From NCBI GenBank assembly GCA_003644275.1, contig QNBY01000014.1, forward strand, positions 1 to 12,387: a DNA stretch of 12,387 bases. Reading direction: 5' to 3'. The position numbers and the translations under genes are program-made. This document shows, piece by piece, positions 1 through 9,736 of the stretch. Each line of letters opens with the position of its first letter. Within the stretch, counting starts at the first letter, position 1. The notes under the pieces were generated by a model, which was given only the letters and a program-made list of their open reading frames with translations, was not told the DNA's origin and did not search any database. The DNA comes from Planctomycetota bacterium. Lineage in GTDB: Bacteria > Planctomycetota > B143-G9.

Positions 1-2359
1 AGCCGGAGTCGGCGGTCTTGAGGGCGGTGTCGGCGCGGCCCTTTCGGGCGCCGTGGGTGGAGGAGAAGTACTCGAAGACGCTGAGGCCCTCGGTGAAGCT
101 CGCCTTGATGGGCGTCTCGATGATCTCGCCGGACGGCTTGGCCATGAGGCCGCGCATGCCCGCGAGCTGCCTCACCTGGGACATGGAGCCGCGCGCGCCG
201 GAGTTGGCCATGACGTAGATGGGATTGAGCACCGGCTTTCCGTCCTCGTAGTTCACGCGCTTCAGGACGTTCTCCAGCGCCTTGGTGACCTTGTCCACCG
301 TCTCGTTCCAGATGTCTATCACCTGGTTGTAGCGCTCGCCCGCGGTGATGAGGCCGCGGCGGTAGGAGCTGTTCAGGCGGGCTATCTTCTTTTCCGCCTC
401 CGCTATGTATTCTTCCTTCTCCTCGGGCACGGTGAGGAAGGACAGCGCGAAGGTCATGCCGGACAGCGTGGCGTAGTGGAAGCCCGTCTCCTTCACCCGG
501 TCGAGCAGCTTCACCGTGTCGGTGCGGCCCTTGCGGCGGTAGCAGTCGTCGATCACGGTGCGGAGGGCCTTCTTGTCCAGCGTCATGTTGTAGTACACCA
601 TGCCCTCGGGAAGTATGTCGTTGAACAGCAGCCTTCCCACGGTGGTGACGTGTATGTCCTTGCGGTCGCGCTGGCGCTTGCCGCCCTTGCCCACCACCCT
701 GGCGCGCGGCGGGAACTTCACCCTGATGGGCTCGTGCAGCCCTATCTTGCCGGACTCGTAGGCGTAGAGGGCCTCGTGGAGGCCGGCGAACAGGTGCTTG
801 GGCTCCTCCTGCGCCGCCTTCTCCTCGTCCATGTAGGTGAGGAAGTAGCAGCCGAGCACTATGTCCTGGTCGGCCGTGATGATGGGGCTTCCGTTGGCGG
901 GCGAGAGGATGTTCTCGGTGGAGAGCATCATGAACTCCGCCTCGAGCTGCGCCTCGTAGGACAGGGGCAGGTGGACCGCCATCTGGTCGCCGTCGAAGTC
1001 GGCGTTGTAGCCCTGGCAGACGAGCGGGTGGAGCTGTATGGCCTCGCCCTCGATGAGCACCGGCATGAACGCCTGTATGCCCATCCTGTGGAGCGTGGGG
1101 GCGCGGTTGAGAAGCACGGGGTGGTCGCGGGTGACTTCCTCGAGGATGTCCCACACCTCGTCTTCCTGGCGCTCGATTATGCGCTTGGCGTTCTTGAGGG
1201 TGTCGGCGTGCCCGCGCTCGCGCAGCTTGTTGATGATGAACGGCTGGAAGAGCTCCAGCGCTATCTTCTTCGGGAGGCCGGTCTGGTGAAGACTCAGGTG
1301 CGGTCCCACCACGATGACCGAGCGGGCGGAGTAGTCCACGCGCTTGCCGAGCAGGTTCTCGCGGAACCGGCCCTGCTTGCCGGAGATCATGTCGGACAGC
1401 GACTTGAGCGGCCTTCCCGACGAGCCCTGCACCGGTCTGCGGAGCGAGCCGTTGTCGAACAGGGCGTCCACCGACTGCTGGAGCATCCTCATCTCGTTGC
1501 GCACGATGACGCTGGGCGCGTTGAGCTCGAAGAGCTTCTTCAGGCGGTTGTTGCGGCTGATGACGCGGCGGTAGAGGTCGTTCAGGTCGGAGGTGGCGAA
1601 GGTGCCGGAGTCCAGCGGGACGAGCGGCCTGAGGTCGGGCGGGATGACGGGTATGACGTCCAGCACCATCCACTCGGGCTTGTTGGGCGAGCGGAGCAGG
1701 CTCTCCACTATCTGGATGCGCTTCACCAGCGAGTTGCGGGTGGTCTTGGAGCGGGTGTTGCGGAGCTGTTCGCGCAGCTCGAACGAGAGCGCCTCCAGGT
1801 CTATCTGGCGGAGCAGGTCGCGTATCGCGCGCGCGCCCATCCTGGCCTCGAAGCCGCCCTTGAACCTGCGGTTGTAGTCCTGGTACTCCTCCTCGGTGAG
1901 TATCTGCTTGTGCTTGAGGGGGGTGTCTCCGGGGTCCGTCACGATGTAGCGCTGGTAGTAGATGACGGAGTGGAGGTCCCGCGAGGTCATGGCGAGCAGG
2001 TTGCCCAGCCGGGAGGGGACGTTGCGGAAGAACCAGATGTGCACGACGGGCTCGGCCAGGTTGATGTGGCCCATCCGCTGGCGGCGGACGGAGGCGTCCG
2101 TCACCTTGACGCCGCAGCGGTCGCAGATGATGTTCTTGTAGCGGATGCCCTTGTACTTGCCGCAGTAGCACTCGTAGTCCTTCTCGGGGCCGAATATCTT
2201 CTGGCAGAAGAGGCCGTCCTTCTCGGCGCGGTAGGTGCGGTAGTTTATGGTCTCCGCCCTCTTGACCTCACCGTAGGACCAGTCCCTTATGTCGTTCGGA
2301 GAAGCAAGGCGGATAGAAATCCCCTTGTATTCGTTTATGTTGTCGAAGACCTGGGCCAT
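1..2359 (-). CDS. rpoC: RNA polymerase beta' subunit, 3'-truncated by window edge
   Basis: Largest catalytic subunit of DNA-dependent RNA polymerase. I translated residues 1-786 from the minus strand and found no in-frame stop; the remaining C-terminal part (trigger loop, jaw) lies outside the window. The start is MAQVFDNIN, with a perfect Shine-Dalgarno AAGGAGGT five bases before the ATG. The N-terminal zinc site has Cys64, Cys66, Cys79 and Cys82. The clamp and rudder region reads DLNDLYRR, then [18 protein letters not shown]. The Mg-binding NADFDGD motif sits at 452-458 (Asp454, 456, 458). The bridge helix ([20 protein letters not shown]) is at roughly 718-745, just before the edge. It follows rpoB by 15 bp. 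The beta' identity is certain; the planctomycete-like flavour is from memory. Confidence 0.98.
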   Translation of the reverse strand, partial: MAQVFDNINEYKGISIRLASPNDIRDWSYGEVKRAETINYRTYRAEKDGLFCQKIFGPEKDYECYCGKYKGIRYKNIICDRCGVKVTDASVRRQRMGHINLAEPVVHIWFFRNVPSRLGNLLAMTSRDLHSVIYYQRYIVTDPGDTPLKHKQILTEEEYQDYNRRFKGGFEARMGARAIRDLLRQIDLEALSFELREQLRNTRSKTTRNSLVKRIQIVESLLRSPNKPEWMVLDVIPVIPPDLRPLVPLDSGTFATSDLNDLYRRVISRNNRLKKLFELNAPSVIVRNEMRMLQQSVDALFDNGSLRRPVQGSSGRPLKSLSDMISGKQGRFRENLLGKRVDYSARSVIVVGPHLSLHQTGLPKKIALELFQPFIINKLRERGHADTLKNAKRIIERQEDEVWDILEEVTRDHPVLLNRAPTLHRMGIQAFMPVLIEGEAIQLHPLVCQGYNADFDGDQMAVHLPLSYEAQLEAEFMMLSTENILSPANGSPIITADQDIVLGCYFLTYMDEEKAAQEEPKHLFAGLHEALYAYESGKIGLHEPIRVKFPPRARVVGKGGKRQRDRKDIHVTTVGRLLFNDILPEGMVYYNMTLDKKALRTVIDDCYRRKGRTDTVKLLDRVKETGFHYATLSGMTFALSFLTVPEEKEEYIAEAEKKIARLNSSYRRGLITAGERYNQVIDIWNETVDKVTKALENVLKRVNYEDGKPVLNPIYVMANSGARGSMSQVRQLAGMRGLMAKPSGEIIETPIKASFTEGLSVFEYFSSTHGARKGRADTALKTADSG

Positions 2360-2364
2360 TTTCT

Positions 2365-2372
2365 ACCTCCTT
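2365..2372 (-). promoter_or_regulatory. rpoC ribosome binding site
   Basis: A complete AAGGAGGT anti-16S match lies five bases before the rpoC ATG at 2359 and just after the rpoB TAG stop (2375-2377). It fixes the rpoC start and is the strongest Shine-Dalgarno sequence I see in the window. Confidence 0.85.
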
Positions 2373-2374
2373 GC

Positions 2375-5803
<3,429 letters not shown>

Positions 5804-5806
5804 CTA
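5804..5806 (-). other. In-frame amber codon inside rpoB (codon 92)
   Basis: The minus strand reads ATG CCC CTC TAG GTG CGC CTC. The flanking protein is collinear with RpoB with no gain or loss of residues, so this is a single-codon interruption and not a frameshift. One base change would give AAG (Lys), CAG or GAG; in homologues the position is commonly Lys or Arg. No obvious stable stem-loop follows the codon. Confidence 0.95.
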
Positions 5807-6079
5807 GAGGGGCATCCCGTAGGTTATGCCGAGCGTGCGGCATTCGTCGGGCGTGTACCGGGGCTCGCGGAGGGTGTAGGATATGTACTCGACGGAGTGC
5901 TTCTCGTCGAGGGACTTTATGGGGAAGGTGGAGCGGAACAGTCCCTCGAGGCCGACGGGCTCGCGCTTGTGAGGCATGACCTCGGCCTGGAGGAACTTTT
6001 CGTATGCTTCTTTCTGGGTTCTCGTGAGCGGGGGTATGGGCACGAATTCACGGGCTTTGCCGTAACGTCTGACCTCCAT
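5804..6079 (-). CDS. rpoB: N-terminal 91 residues of RNA polymerase beta, ending at in-frame TAG
   Basis: True start of rpoB: ATG at 6079 with AAGGAG seven bases upstream. The 91 residues match the beta N-terminus (PPLTRTQKEAYEKFLQ, LFRSTFPI, EYISYTLREPRYTPDECR, LGITYGMPL). They stop at TAG 5804-5806, exactly where other beta subunits continue with a basic residue and the strand V-x-L-R-L. The next codons, GTG CGC CTC CGG CTG, supply VRLRL in the same frame, so the full frame of 1234 codons would be a normal beta length. Nothing besides the one codon looks degraded. It is best read as one rpoB gene interrupted by an amber codon. A naturally split beta is possible but would cut a beta strand. 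Confidence 0.93.
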   Translation of the reverse strand: MEVRRYGKAREFVPIPPLTRTQKEAYEKFLQAEVMPHKREPVGLEGLFRSTFPIKSLDEKHSVEYISYTLREPRYTPDECRTLGITYGMPL

Positions 6080-6153
6080 GACGACTCCTTGCGGAAAGAT
6101 GGACTCAAACGGGAGATAGAGTTACTGGCAGCAAAGCGACCGTAAAAGCGAGG

Positions 6154-6188
6154 GGGCGTTCCTTTTGGAGGGAACCCGCGCGCGCGGG
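6154..6188 (-). repeat. Overlapping palindrome and hairpin in rpoB leader
   Basis: Bases 6175-6188 are a perfect 14-bp alternating palindrome CCCGCGCGCGCGGG. On the transcribed strand its last GGG (6177-6175) can instead pair downstream: GGGTTCC (6177-6171), loop CTCCAAAA, then GGAAC-g-CCC (6162-6154). The two structures share the GGG and exclude each other. A short TTTT follows at about 6147-6144. It lies between the rplL attenuator-like hairpin and the rpoB ribosome binding site. A regulatory role is inference. Confidence 0.5.
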
Positions 6189-6227
6189 GGCATCAGGTGC
6201 AGGTCGGGTGCTGACCAGAACAGGGAA

Positions 6228-6256
6228 GGAGCGGCGGGCGCTCGGCCCGCCGCTCC
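6228..6256 (-). terminator. Strong hairpin after rplL, attenuator or processing site before rpoB
   Basis: A perfect 12-bp GC-rich inverted repeat, GGAGCGGCGGGC / GCCCGCCGCTCC with a 5-base loop, begins 21 bases after the rplL TGA. The transcript downstream is pyrimidine-rich (CCTTCCCTGTTCT) but lacks a clean U-run. In E. coli the rplL-rpoB gap holds a partial terminator and an RNase III site that reduce rpoBC relative to the ribosomal proteins. The matching position here suggests the same role, but a full terminator is unlikely because rpoBC must be expressed. Confidence 0.65.
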
Positions 6257-6277
6257 GGCCGCCGGTTCCAATACTGC

Positions 6278-6658
6278 TCACTTGATCTCGACGGAAGCTC
6301 CCACTTCCTCGAGCTTCTTCTTCAGCTCCTCGGCCTCTTCCTTCGGGACGGCTTCCTTGACGGGCTTGGGAGCGCTTTCCACGAGCTGCTTGGCTTCCTT
6401 GAGGCCCAGGCCGGTTATCTCGCGCACCACCTTGATGACCTTGATCTTCTCGGACCCGAAGCTGGTGAGGACGACGTCGAACTCGGTCTTCTCCTCTTCC
6501 TCGGGCGCGGCGGCTGCGGCTGCGGCGGGGGCGGCCACCGCGGCGGCGGCGGCCACGGGCTCGAACCCGATCTCCTTGAACTTCTCGAGCAGCTCGGCTA
6601 TCTCGAGAACGGTGAACTCCTTCAACTGGTCGAAAACCTGCTGGACTTTATCGGACAT
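6278..6658 (-). CDS. rplL: 50S ribosomal protein L7/L12
   Basis: Stalk protein that recruits EF-Tu, EF-G and other factors to the ribosome. From the ATG at 6658 it is 126 residues: an N-terminal dimerisation domain (about 1-33, [15 protein letters not shown]), an alanine-rich flexible hinge (36-51), a short acidic patch (53-56), and the C-terminal factor-binding domain (about 58-126) with [24 protein letters not shown] and the usual ending [14 protein letters not shown] chose 6658 because AAAGGA lies 8 bases upstream; an in-frame ATG at 6667 would have its AAGG directly against the start and adds only MEE. It follows rplJ by 30 bp and ends in TGA, with a strong hairpin just after. Confidence 0.95.
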   Translation of the reverse strand: MSDKVQQVFDQLKEFTVLEIAELLEKFKEIGFEPVAAAAAVAAPAAAAAAAPEEEEKTEFDVVLTSFGSEKIKVIKVVREITGLGLKEAKQLVESAPKPVKEAVPKEEAEELKKKLEEVGASVEIK

Positions 6659-6666
6659 CTCTTCCA

Positions 6667-6672
6667 TCCTTT
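6667..6672 (-). promoter_or_regulatory. rplL ribosome binding site that decides the start
   Basis: AAAGGA, 8 bases before the ATG at 6658, supports that start over the upstream in-frame ATG at 6667, whose first base overlaps this site. Confidence 0.6.
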
Positions 6673-6688
6673 CTCGATTCCAACTCGA

Positions 6689-7219
6689 CTACGAAGCCTT
6701 GGACTCCTCCTTCGACTCCCGTACCTGCTCGAGGACGTTGAGCAGGTTGCTGACGGGCGACGACACCGCGGCGAGGAGGTTGGTGACGGGCGAGGCCAGG
6801 GTGGCGAGCATCGTCGCGACCATTTCCTCGTAGGGAGGCATGTCGGCCATCGCCTTCACCTCTTCCGGAGCGCAGATGCGGCCGACCAGGTAGCCGCCGT
6901 GCATCTCGAACTTCTCCGGGTACTCCTTCGCAAACTCCTTCGCCAGTTTCGCCACCGCCACGGGATCGTCGCCGTAGAGCACCGCCGTCGGGCCGACGAG
7001 GTAATCCTCGAGCCCGGCGAGGCCCTTCCTCTCGAAGACGATCCGCGCGAGAGTGTTCTTGAGGTGGAACAGGCGCGCCCCGCTTTCCTTCACCTTCCTG
7101 CGGATCGCCGCCGTCTCCACTCCCTTCAGGCCCGTCATTCCGACGAGCACCAGAGCCTCGGAGGAGCCGATGCGCTTCTCGATCTCCGCGACCATCAAGG
7201 TCTTCAGCTCACTCGGCAT
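6689..7219 (-). CDS. rplJ: 50S ribosomal protein L10
   Basis: Anchors the L7/L12 dimers on the stalk base of the large subunit, next to L11. 176 residues, a normal length. The N-terminal RNA-binding globular domain carries LVLVGMTGLKGVETAAIRRKVKESGARLFHLKNTLARIVFE and the LVGPTAVLYGDDPVAVAKLAKEF block. The C-terminal helix that binds L7/L12 is at about 140-176, with a near-repeat LASPVTNLL / VSSPVSNLL. The ATG at 7219 is preceded by AAAGGA at 8 bases. It lies 77 bp after rplA and 30 bp before rplL, and ends in TAG. In other bacteria the L10-L12 complex represses its own leader; I could not recognise that leader fold in the 77-bp gap. Confidence 0.96.
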   Translation of the reverse strand: MPSELKTLMVAEIEKRIGSSEALVLVGMTGLKGVETAAIRRKVKESGARLFHLKNTLARIVFERKGLAGLEDYLVGPTAVLYGDDPVAVAKLAKEFAKEYPEKFEMHGGYLVGRICAPEEVKAMADMPPYEEMVATMLATLASPVTNLLAAVSSPVSNLLNVLEQVRESKEESKAS

Positions 7220-7296
7220 CGGTCTGTCCTTTCGGCTGATTGTATTGAGACAACGCCACCATAGTGCGTAATAGCTTCACGTTCGCGCGCGCCCCG

Positions 7297-7977
7297 CTAC
7301 GGCTTCACCTTCAGCGCGGGGCTCATCGTGGTGCACACGTGTGCGGACTTCACGAAGGTCCCCTTCACCGCGGAAGGCCGCTTCTCCACGATGTGGTTGT
7401 AGAAGGCGCGTATGTTCTCCGCCAGGTTCTCGGGCGGGAAGTCCACCCGCCCGACGGGCGCGTGGATGTTGCCCGTGTTGTCGTTGCGGTACTCTATCTT
7501 GCCCGCGGCGAAGTCCTTGACGAGCTGGGCCACGTCGGGGCCGACCGTGCCGCTCTTGGGGTTGGGCATGAGCCCGCGGGCGCCGAGCAGGCGGCCCAGG
7601 CGGCCTATCACCTTGCGCGACTCGGGCGTCGCCACCGCGACGTCGAAGTCCATCCAGCCCTTCTCGATCTCCTTCACCAGGTCCTCGAGGCCGGCCTTCA
7701 CCGCGCCGGCGTCCAGCGCCTCCTGCACCTTGTCGGGCGGGCAGAAGGCGATGACGCGCTTCGTCTTGCCCACGCCGTGCGGGAGCGAGAAGGAGCCGCG
7801 CACCTGCTGCGTGGCCTGCTTCGGGTCTATGTTCAGGTGCATGACGAACTCGACCGTCTCGGGAAACTTCGCGTTCGCTATCTGCTTGAGTATCTTCACC
7901 GCCTCCTCGAGCGGATACTCGCGGTCGGTGTTTATCTGCTTGAGGAGATTACGGTACCTCTTGCTGCGCTTCGACAT
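7297..7977 (-). CDS. rplA: 50S ribosomal protein L1
   Basis: L1 stalk protein that moves E-site tRNA and, in many bacteria, represses translation of the rplK-rplA message. 226 residues, usual length. It shows the family blocks QQVRGSFSLPHGVGK (57-71), VIGRLGRLLGARGLMPNPKSGTV (123-145) and the C-terminal VEKRPSAVKGTFVKSAHVCTTMSP. The ATG at 7977 has AAGGGGG eight bases upstream and follows the rplK stop by 13 bp, so the two are very likely co-translated. It ends in TAG. Confidence 0.97.
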   Translation of the reverse strand: MSKRSKRYRNLLKQINTDREYPLEEAVKILKQIANAKFPETVEFVMHLNIDPKQATQQVRGSFSLPHGVGKTKRVIAFCPPDKVQEALDAGAVKAGLEDLVKEIEKGWMDFDVAVATPESRKVIGRLGRLLGARGLMPNPKSGTVGPDVAQLVKDFAAGKIEYRNDNTGNIHAPVGRVDFPPENLAENIRAFYNHIVEKRPSAVKGTFVKSAHVCTTMSPALKVKP

Positions 7978-7990
7978 GGCGGGCCCCCTT

Positions 7991-8419
7991 TCAGTCCTCG
8001 ATATCCACGCCCATGCTGCGCGCGGTACCCTCGATGATCCTCATCGCGGCCTCTATGTCGTGCGCGTTGAGGTCCACCATCTTCTTCTCGGCTATCTCCC
8101 TCAACTGGGCGCGCGTGAGTTTTCCCACCTTCTCCCGATTGGGCACGGAGGAGCCCTTCTCGAGACCGAGCGCCATCTTGATGAGGATGGACGCGGGCGG
8201 CGTCTTCACCACGAAGGAGAAGCTCTTGTCGTGATAGATGGTGATCACGACGGGCACGCGGATGCCCTTCATGTCCTTCGTCCGCTCGTTGAACTGCTGG
8301 ACGAACTGCATGATGTTGACGCCGTGGGGCGAAAGGGTGGGGCCGATGGGGGGCGCAGGCGTGGCCTGTCCGCCGACGACCTGCATCTTCAGCTCGGCTA
8401 CTACTCTCTTCTTTGCCAT
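7991..8419 (-). CDS. rplK: 50S ribosomal protein L11
   Basis: Part of the GTPase-associated centre. It binds 23S rRNA at the thiostrepton site and is needed for RelA activation in other bacteria. 142 residues, a normal size. The N-terminal domain has the proline-rich TPAPPIGP switch segment (20-27) and HGVNIMQFV (32-40). The C-terminal rRNA-binding domain has [13 protein letters not shown] (73-85), [16 protein letters not shown] and the hallmark ending [11 protein letters not shown]. Residues 28-31 read TLSP where most L11 proteins I know read ALGQ. The ATG at 8419 has GGAGGT eight bases upstream. It lies 52 bp after nusG and ends in TGA. Confidence 0.97.
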   Translation of the reverse strand: MAKKRVVAELKMQVVGGQATPAPPIGPTLSPHGVNIMQFVQQFNERTKDMKGIRVPVVITIYHDKSFSFVVKTPPASILIKMALGLEKGSSVPNREKVGKLTRAQLREIAEKKMVDLNAHDIEAAMRIIEGTARSMGVDIED

Positions 8420-8438
8420 TGCAGATGACCTCCGTCTC

Positions 8439-8452
8439 CCAGGCGAACCTGG
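8439..8452 (-). promoter_or_regulatory. Small hairpin in rplK leader, candidate L1 target
   Basis: The transcript forms CCAGG-TTCG-CCTGG, a perfect 5-bp stem with a UUCG loop, followed by GGAGACGGAGGT containing the rplK Shine-Dalgarno sequence. L1 binds a hairpin in this position in E. coli. I could not match the L1 consensus internal loop, so the regulatory role is only a positional inference. Confidence 0.35.
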
Positions 8453-8471
8453 TGCGAGCGACTTCCGGTTC

Positions 8472-9005
8472 CTATACCTTCTCGATCTGCCAGACTTCCA
8501 GCTCCAGCGGAGCCTTGCGACCGAATATGTTCACGCTGACCCGAACCACGCCGCGGGCCGGATAAACCTCGTCCACCACCGCCTCGTAGTTCTCGAACGG
8601 GCCTTCCTTTATCTTCACCACCTCGCCTATCTCGAACTCGATCCGCGGCTTCACGGAGTCGTCCGTCCGATCGTAGGCGTCGAGGAGCTTGCGCATCTCC
8701 TCCTCGGGAATGGGCTCGGGCTTGTAGGGCTGCGTGCTCACGAAGCCGCTCACCCCGGGCGTCTCGACGATGAGCAGCCTTATCTCCTCGCTCATCTCGA
8801 CCTTGATGTAGATGTAGCCGGGGAAGACCTTCCTGCGGACGATGCGGGTTTTTCCGTCTCGAACGTCGGAGACCTTCTCGGAGGGGATGAATATCCTCTC
8901 CAGCTTGTCCTCCCGGCCCGCGGAGCGGAAACGGCTCTCGATGCTCGCCTTGATCTGGTCCTCCTGCCCTACCCGGACGCGGACCGCGTACCATTCGTGC
9001 GCCAT
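8472..9005 (-). CDS. nusG: Transcription elongation factor NusG
   Basis: Binds the RNA polymerase clamp, suppresses pausing and links polymerase to Rho or to the lead ribosome. 177 residues. The NGN domain (about 4-110) shows [13 protein letters not shown], the [15 protein letters not shown] core (58-71) and TPGVSGFVS (82-90). The C-terminal KOW domain (about 122-177) shows [21 protein letters not shown] and [14 protein letters not shown] prefer the ATG at 9005, one base after the secE stop (TAA C ATG), which implies translational coupling. An in-frame GTG at 9017 would add MVAN and overlap secE. It ends in TAG. Confidence 0.97.
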   Translation of the reverse strand: MAHEWYAVRVRVGQEDQIKASIESRFRSAGREDKLERIFIPSEKVSDVRDGKTRIVRRKVFPGYIYIKVEMSEEIRLLIVETPGVSGFVSTQPYKPEPIPEEEMRKLLDAYDRTDDSVKPRIEFEIGEVVKIKEGPFENYEAVVDEVYPARGVVRVSVNIFGRKAPLELEVWQIEKV

Positions 9006-9006
9006 G

Positions 9007-9405
9007 TTAGCCACCACCGCTGAACTTCGCCAGGAAGTTCAATATGTGCACGAAGGCGAAATCGAATATCACGGTCACCACGCCCAGCACGACCATCACC
9101 ACCACCACCACTATGCTCGAGGAGATGAGCTCGTCCTTGGACGGCCAGGTGACCTTCCGCATCTCCTCCTCGGTGGCGATGAGGTAATCCACCACCTTGG
9201 GGTGGACGTAGGAGAGATAGAAGCCTGCGAACAGGCCGGCGGCGAGGATGACGGCGGCGCCCGCCCAGTCCACGGGCACGCCCGCCCATACCTTGCCCTC
9301 CATGAGCCGGTACCAGCTCCAGGCGGCGTAAATGGCGAAGGCGGAGATGATCGCGGTGAAGATCACGCGATAGTTCTTCGCCTGGCCCTTCTTGTATATT
9401 TCCAT
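9007..9405 (-). CDS. secE: Preprotein translocase subunit SecE, three-span form
   Basis: Membrane subunit that clamps SecY in the SecYEG translocon. From the ATG at 9405 it is 132 residues, with three predicted membrane spans at about 13-33, 47-66 and 94-116. The conserved amphipathic segment ATEEEMRKVTWPSKDE (77-92) precedes the last span. Many bacteria have a 60-residue, one-span SecE, whereas E. coli and, as I recall, planctomycetes have longer forms. The start is supported by GAGAGG about 7 bases upstream; longer readings of the frame run into tRNA-Trp. It lies 27 bp after tRNA-Trp and 1 bp before nusG. A short GACC/GGTC stem could partly cover its ribosome binding site. Confidence 0.95.
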   Translation of the reverse strand: MEIYKKGQAKNYRVIFTAIISAFAIYAAWSWYRLMEGKVWAGVPVDWAGAAVILAAGLFAGFYLSYVHPKVVDYLIATEEEMRKVTWPSKDELISSSIVVVVVMVVLGVVTVIFDFAFVHILNFLAKFSGGG

Positions 9406-9432
9406 TTCCGACCTCTCCGCGGTCAAAAAAAC

Positions 9433-9508
9433 TGGCAGGCCTGGAGGGAGTCGAACCCCCAACCGCCGGTTTTGGAAACCGGTGCTCTGCCGATTGAGCT
9501 ACAGGCCT
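9433..9508 (-). tRNA. tRNA-Trp (anticodon CCA)
   Basis: A 76-base cloverleaf with its CCA encoded. The acceptor stem AGGCCTG/CAGGCCT has 7 perfect pairs, the D arm is TAGCTCAATCGGCAGAGC, the anticodon arm is CCGGT-TTCCAAA-ACCGG, and the T arm is GGGGG-TTCGACT-CCCTC. It is transcribed between rpmG (14 bp upstream) and secE (27 bp downstream), the common bacterial placement. Seven Ts follow the CCA after a single G. Confidence 0.98.
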
Positions 9509-9522
9509 GTGGAAGCGGGACT

Positions 9523-9672
9523 CTACTTCTTCTTTTCCACGTGAACGGTGTGTTCACGGTCGAACTTGCAGTACTTCTTCAGGGAAAGTTTGCTTCCCCG
9601 CTTCATCTCACGGGAAGTCCTGTAATTGCGGCTCTTGCACTTGGTGCACTCGAGCCAGAACCACTCGCGCAT
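9523..9672 (-). CDS. rpmG: 50S ribosomal protein L33
   Basis: A 49-residue large-subunit protein. The frame reads MREWFWLECTKCKSRNYRTS near the N-terminus and LSLKKYCKFDREHTVHVE near the C-terminus, the standard L33 layout. Zinc-binding L33 has two CxxC pairs. Here Cys9/Cys12 and Cys35 are present, but the fourth position is Asp38. The ATG at 9672 has GGAGGA five to six bases upstream, and the gene ends in TAG. It sits between tuf and tRNA-Trp, a frequent position for rpmG outside the enterobacteria. Confidence 0.93.
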   Translation of the reverse strand: MREWFWLECTKCKSRNYRTSREMKRGSKLSLKKYCKFDREHTVHVEKKK

Positions 9673-9691
9673 GTCGTCCTCCGGAGGTATG

Positions 9692-9721
9692 GGCGCGGGA
9701 CGGCCGGGGCCGCCCCGCGCC
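9692..9721 (-). terminator. Strong hairpin between tuf and rpmG
   Basis: Two 14-base arms (GGCGCGGGGCGGCC / GGCCGTCCCGCGCC) pair completely, with one G-U, around a CC centre; the inner pairs must open to form a loop. It starts 15 bases after the tuf TAA. There is no U-run after it; the rpmG ribosome binding site follows instead. It is therefore more likely a stability, processing or partial-termination element separating abundant tuf mRNA from the downstream genes than a full terminator. Confidence 0.6.
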
Positions 9722-9736
9722 GCCTGTCGCTGGCTG

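Noticed and set aside
5804..5806. Pyrrolysine or global TAG reassignment as the explanation of the rpoB amber codon
   Set aside because: TAG terminates five other genes in this window and I see no downstream insertion-type stem-loop. It is kept only as something to test genome-wide.
6080..6150. A separate sigma70 promoter directly upstream of rpoB
   Set aside because: Only poor matches (for example TTTACG with TAACTC at 16 bases) were found, not enough to call.
6165..6833. Serine/alanine-rich plus-strand frame opposite rplL
   Set aside because: The composition mirrors the L7/L12 alanine-rich hinge and its codon bias; there is no start signal or family resemblance.
7220..7296. L10 leader autoregulatory RNA upstream of rplJ
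   Set aside because: The 77-bp gap is short, and I could not fold or recognise the conserved L10-leader elements by eye.
9006..9017. GTG at 9017 as the nusG start
   Set aside because: It would overlap secE and add MVAN before a well-formed ATG at 9005 whose product begins like typical NusG (MAHEWYAV).
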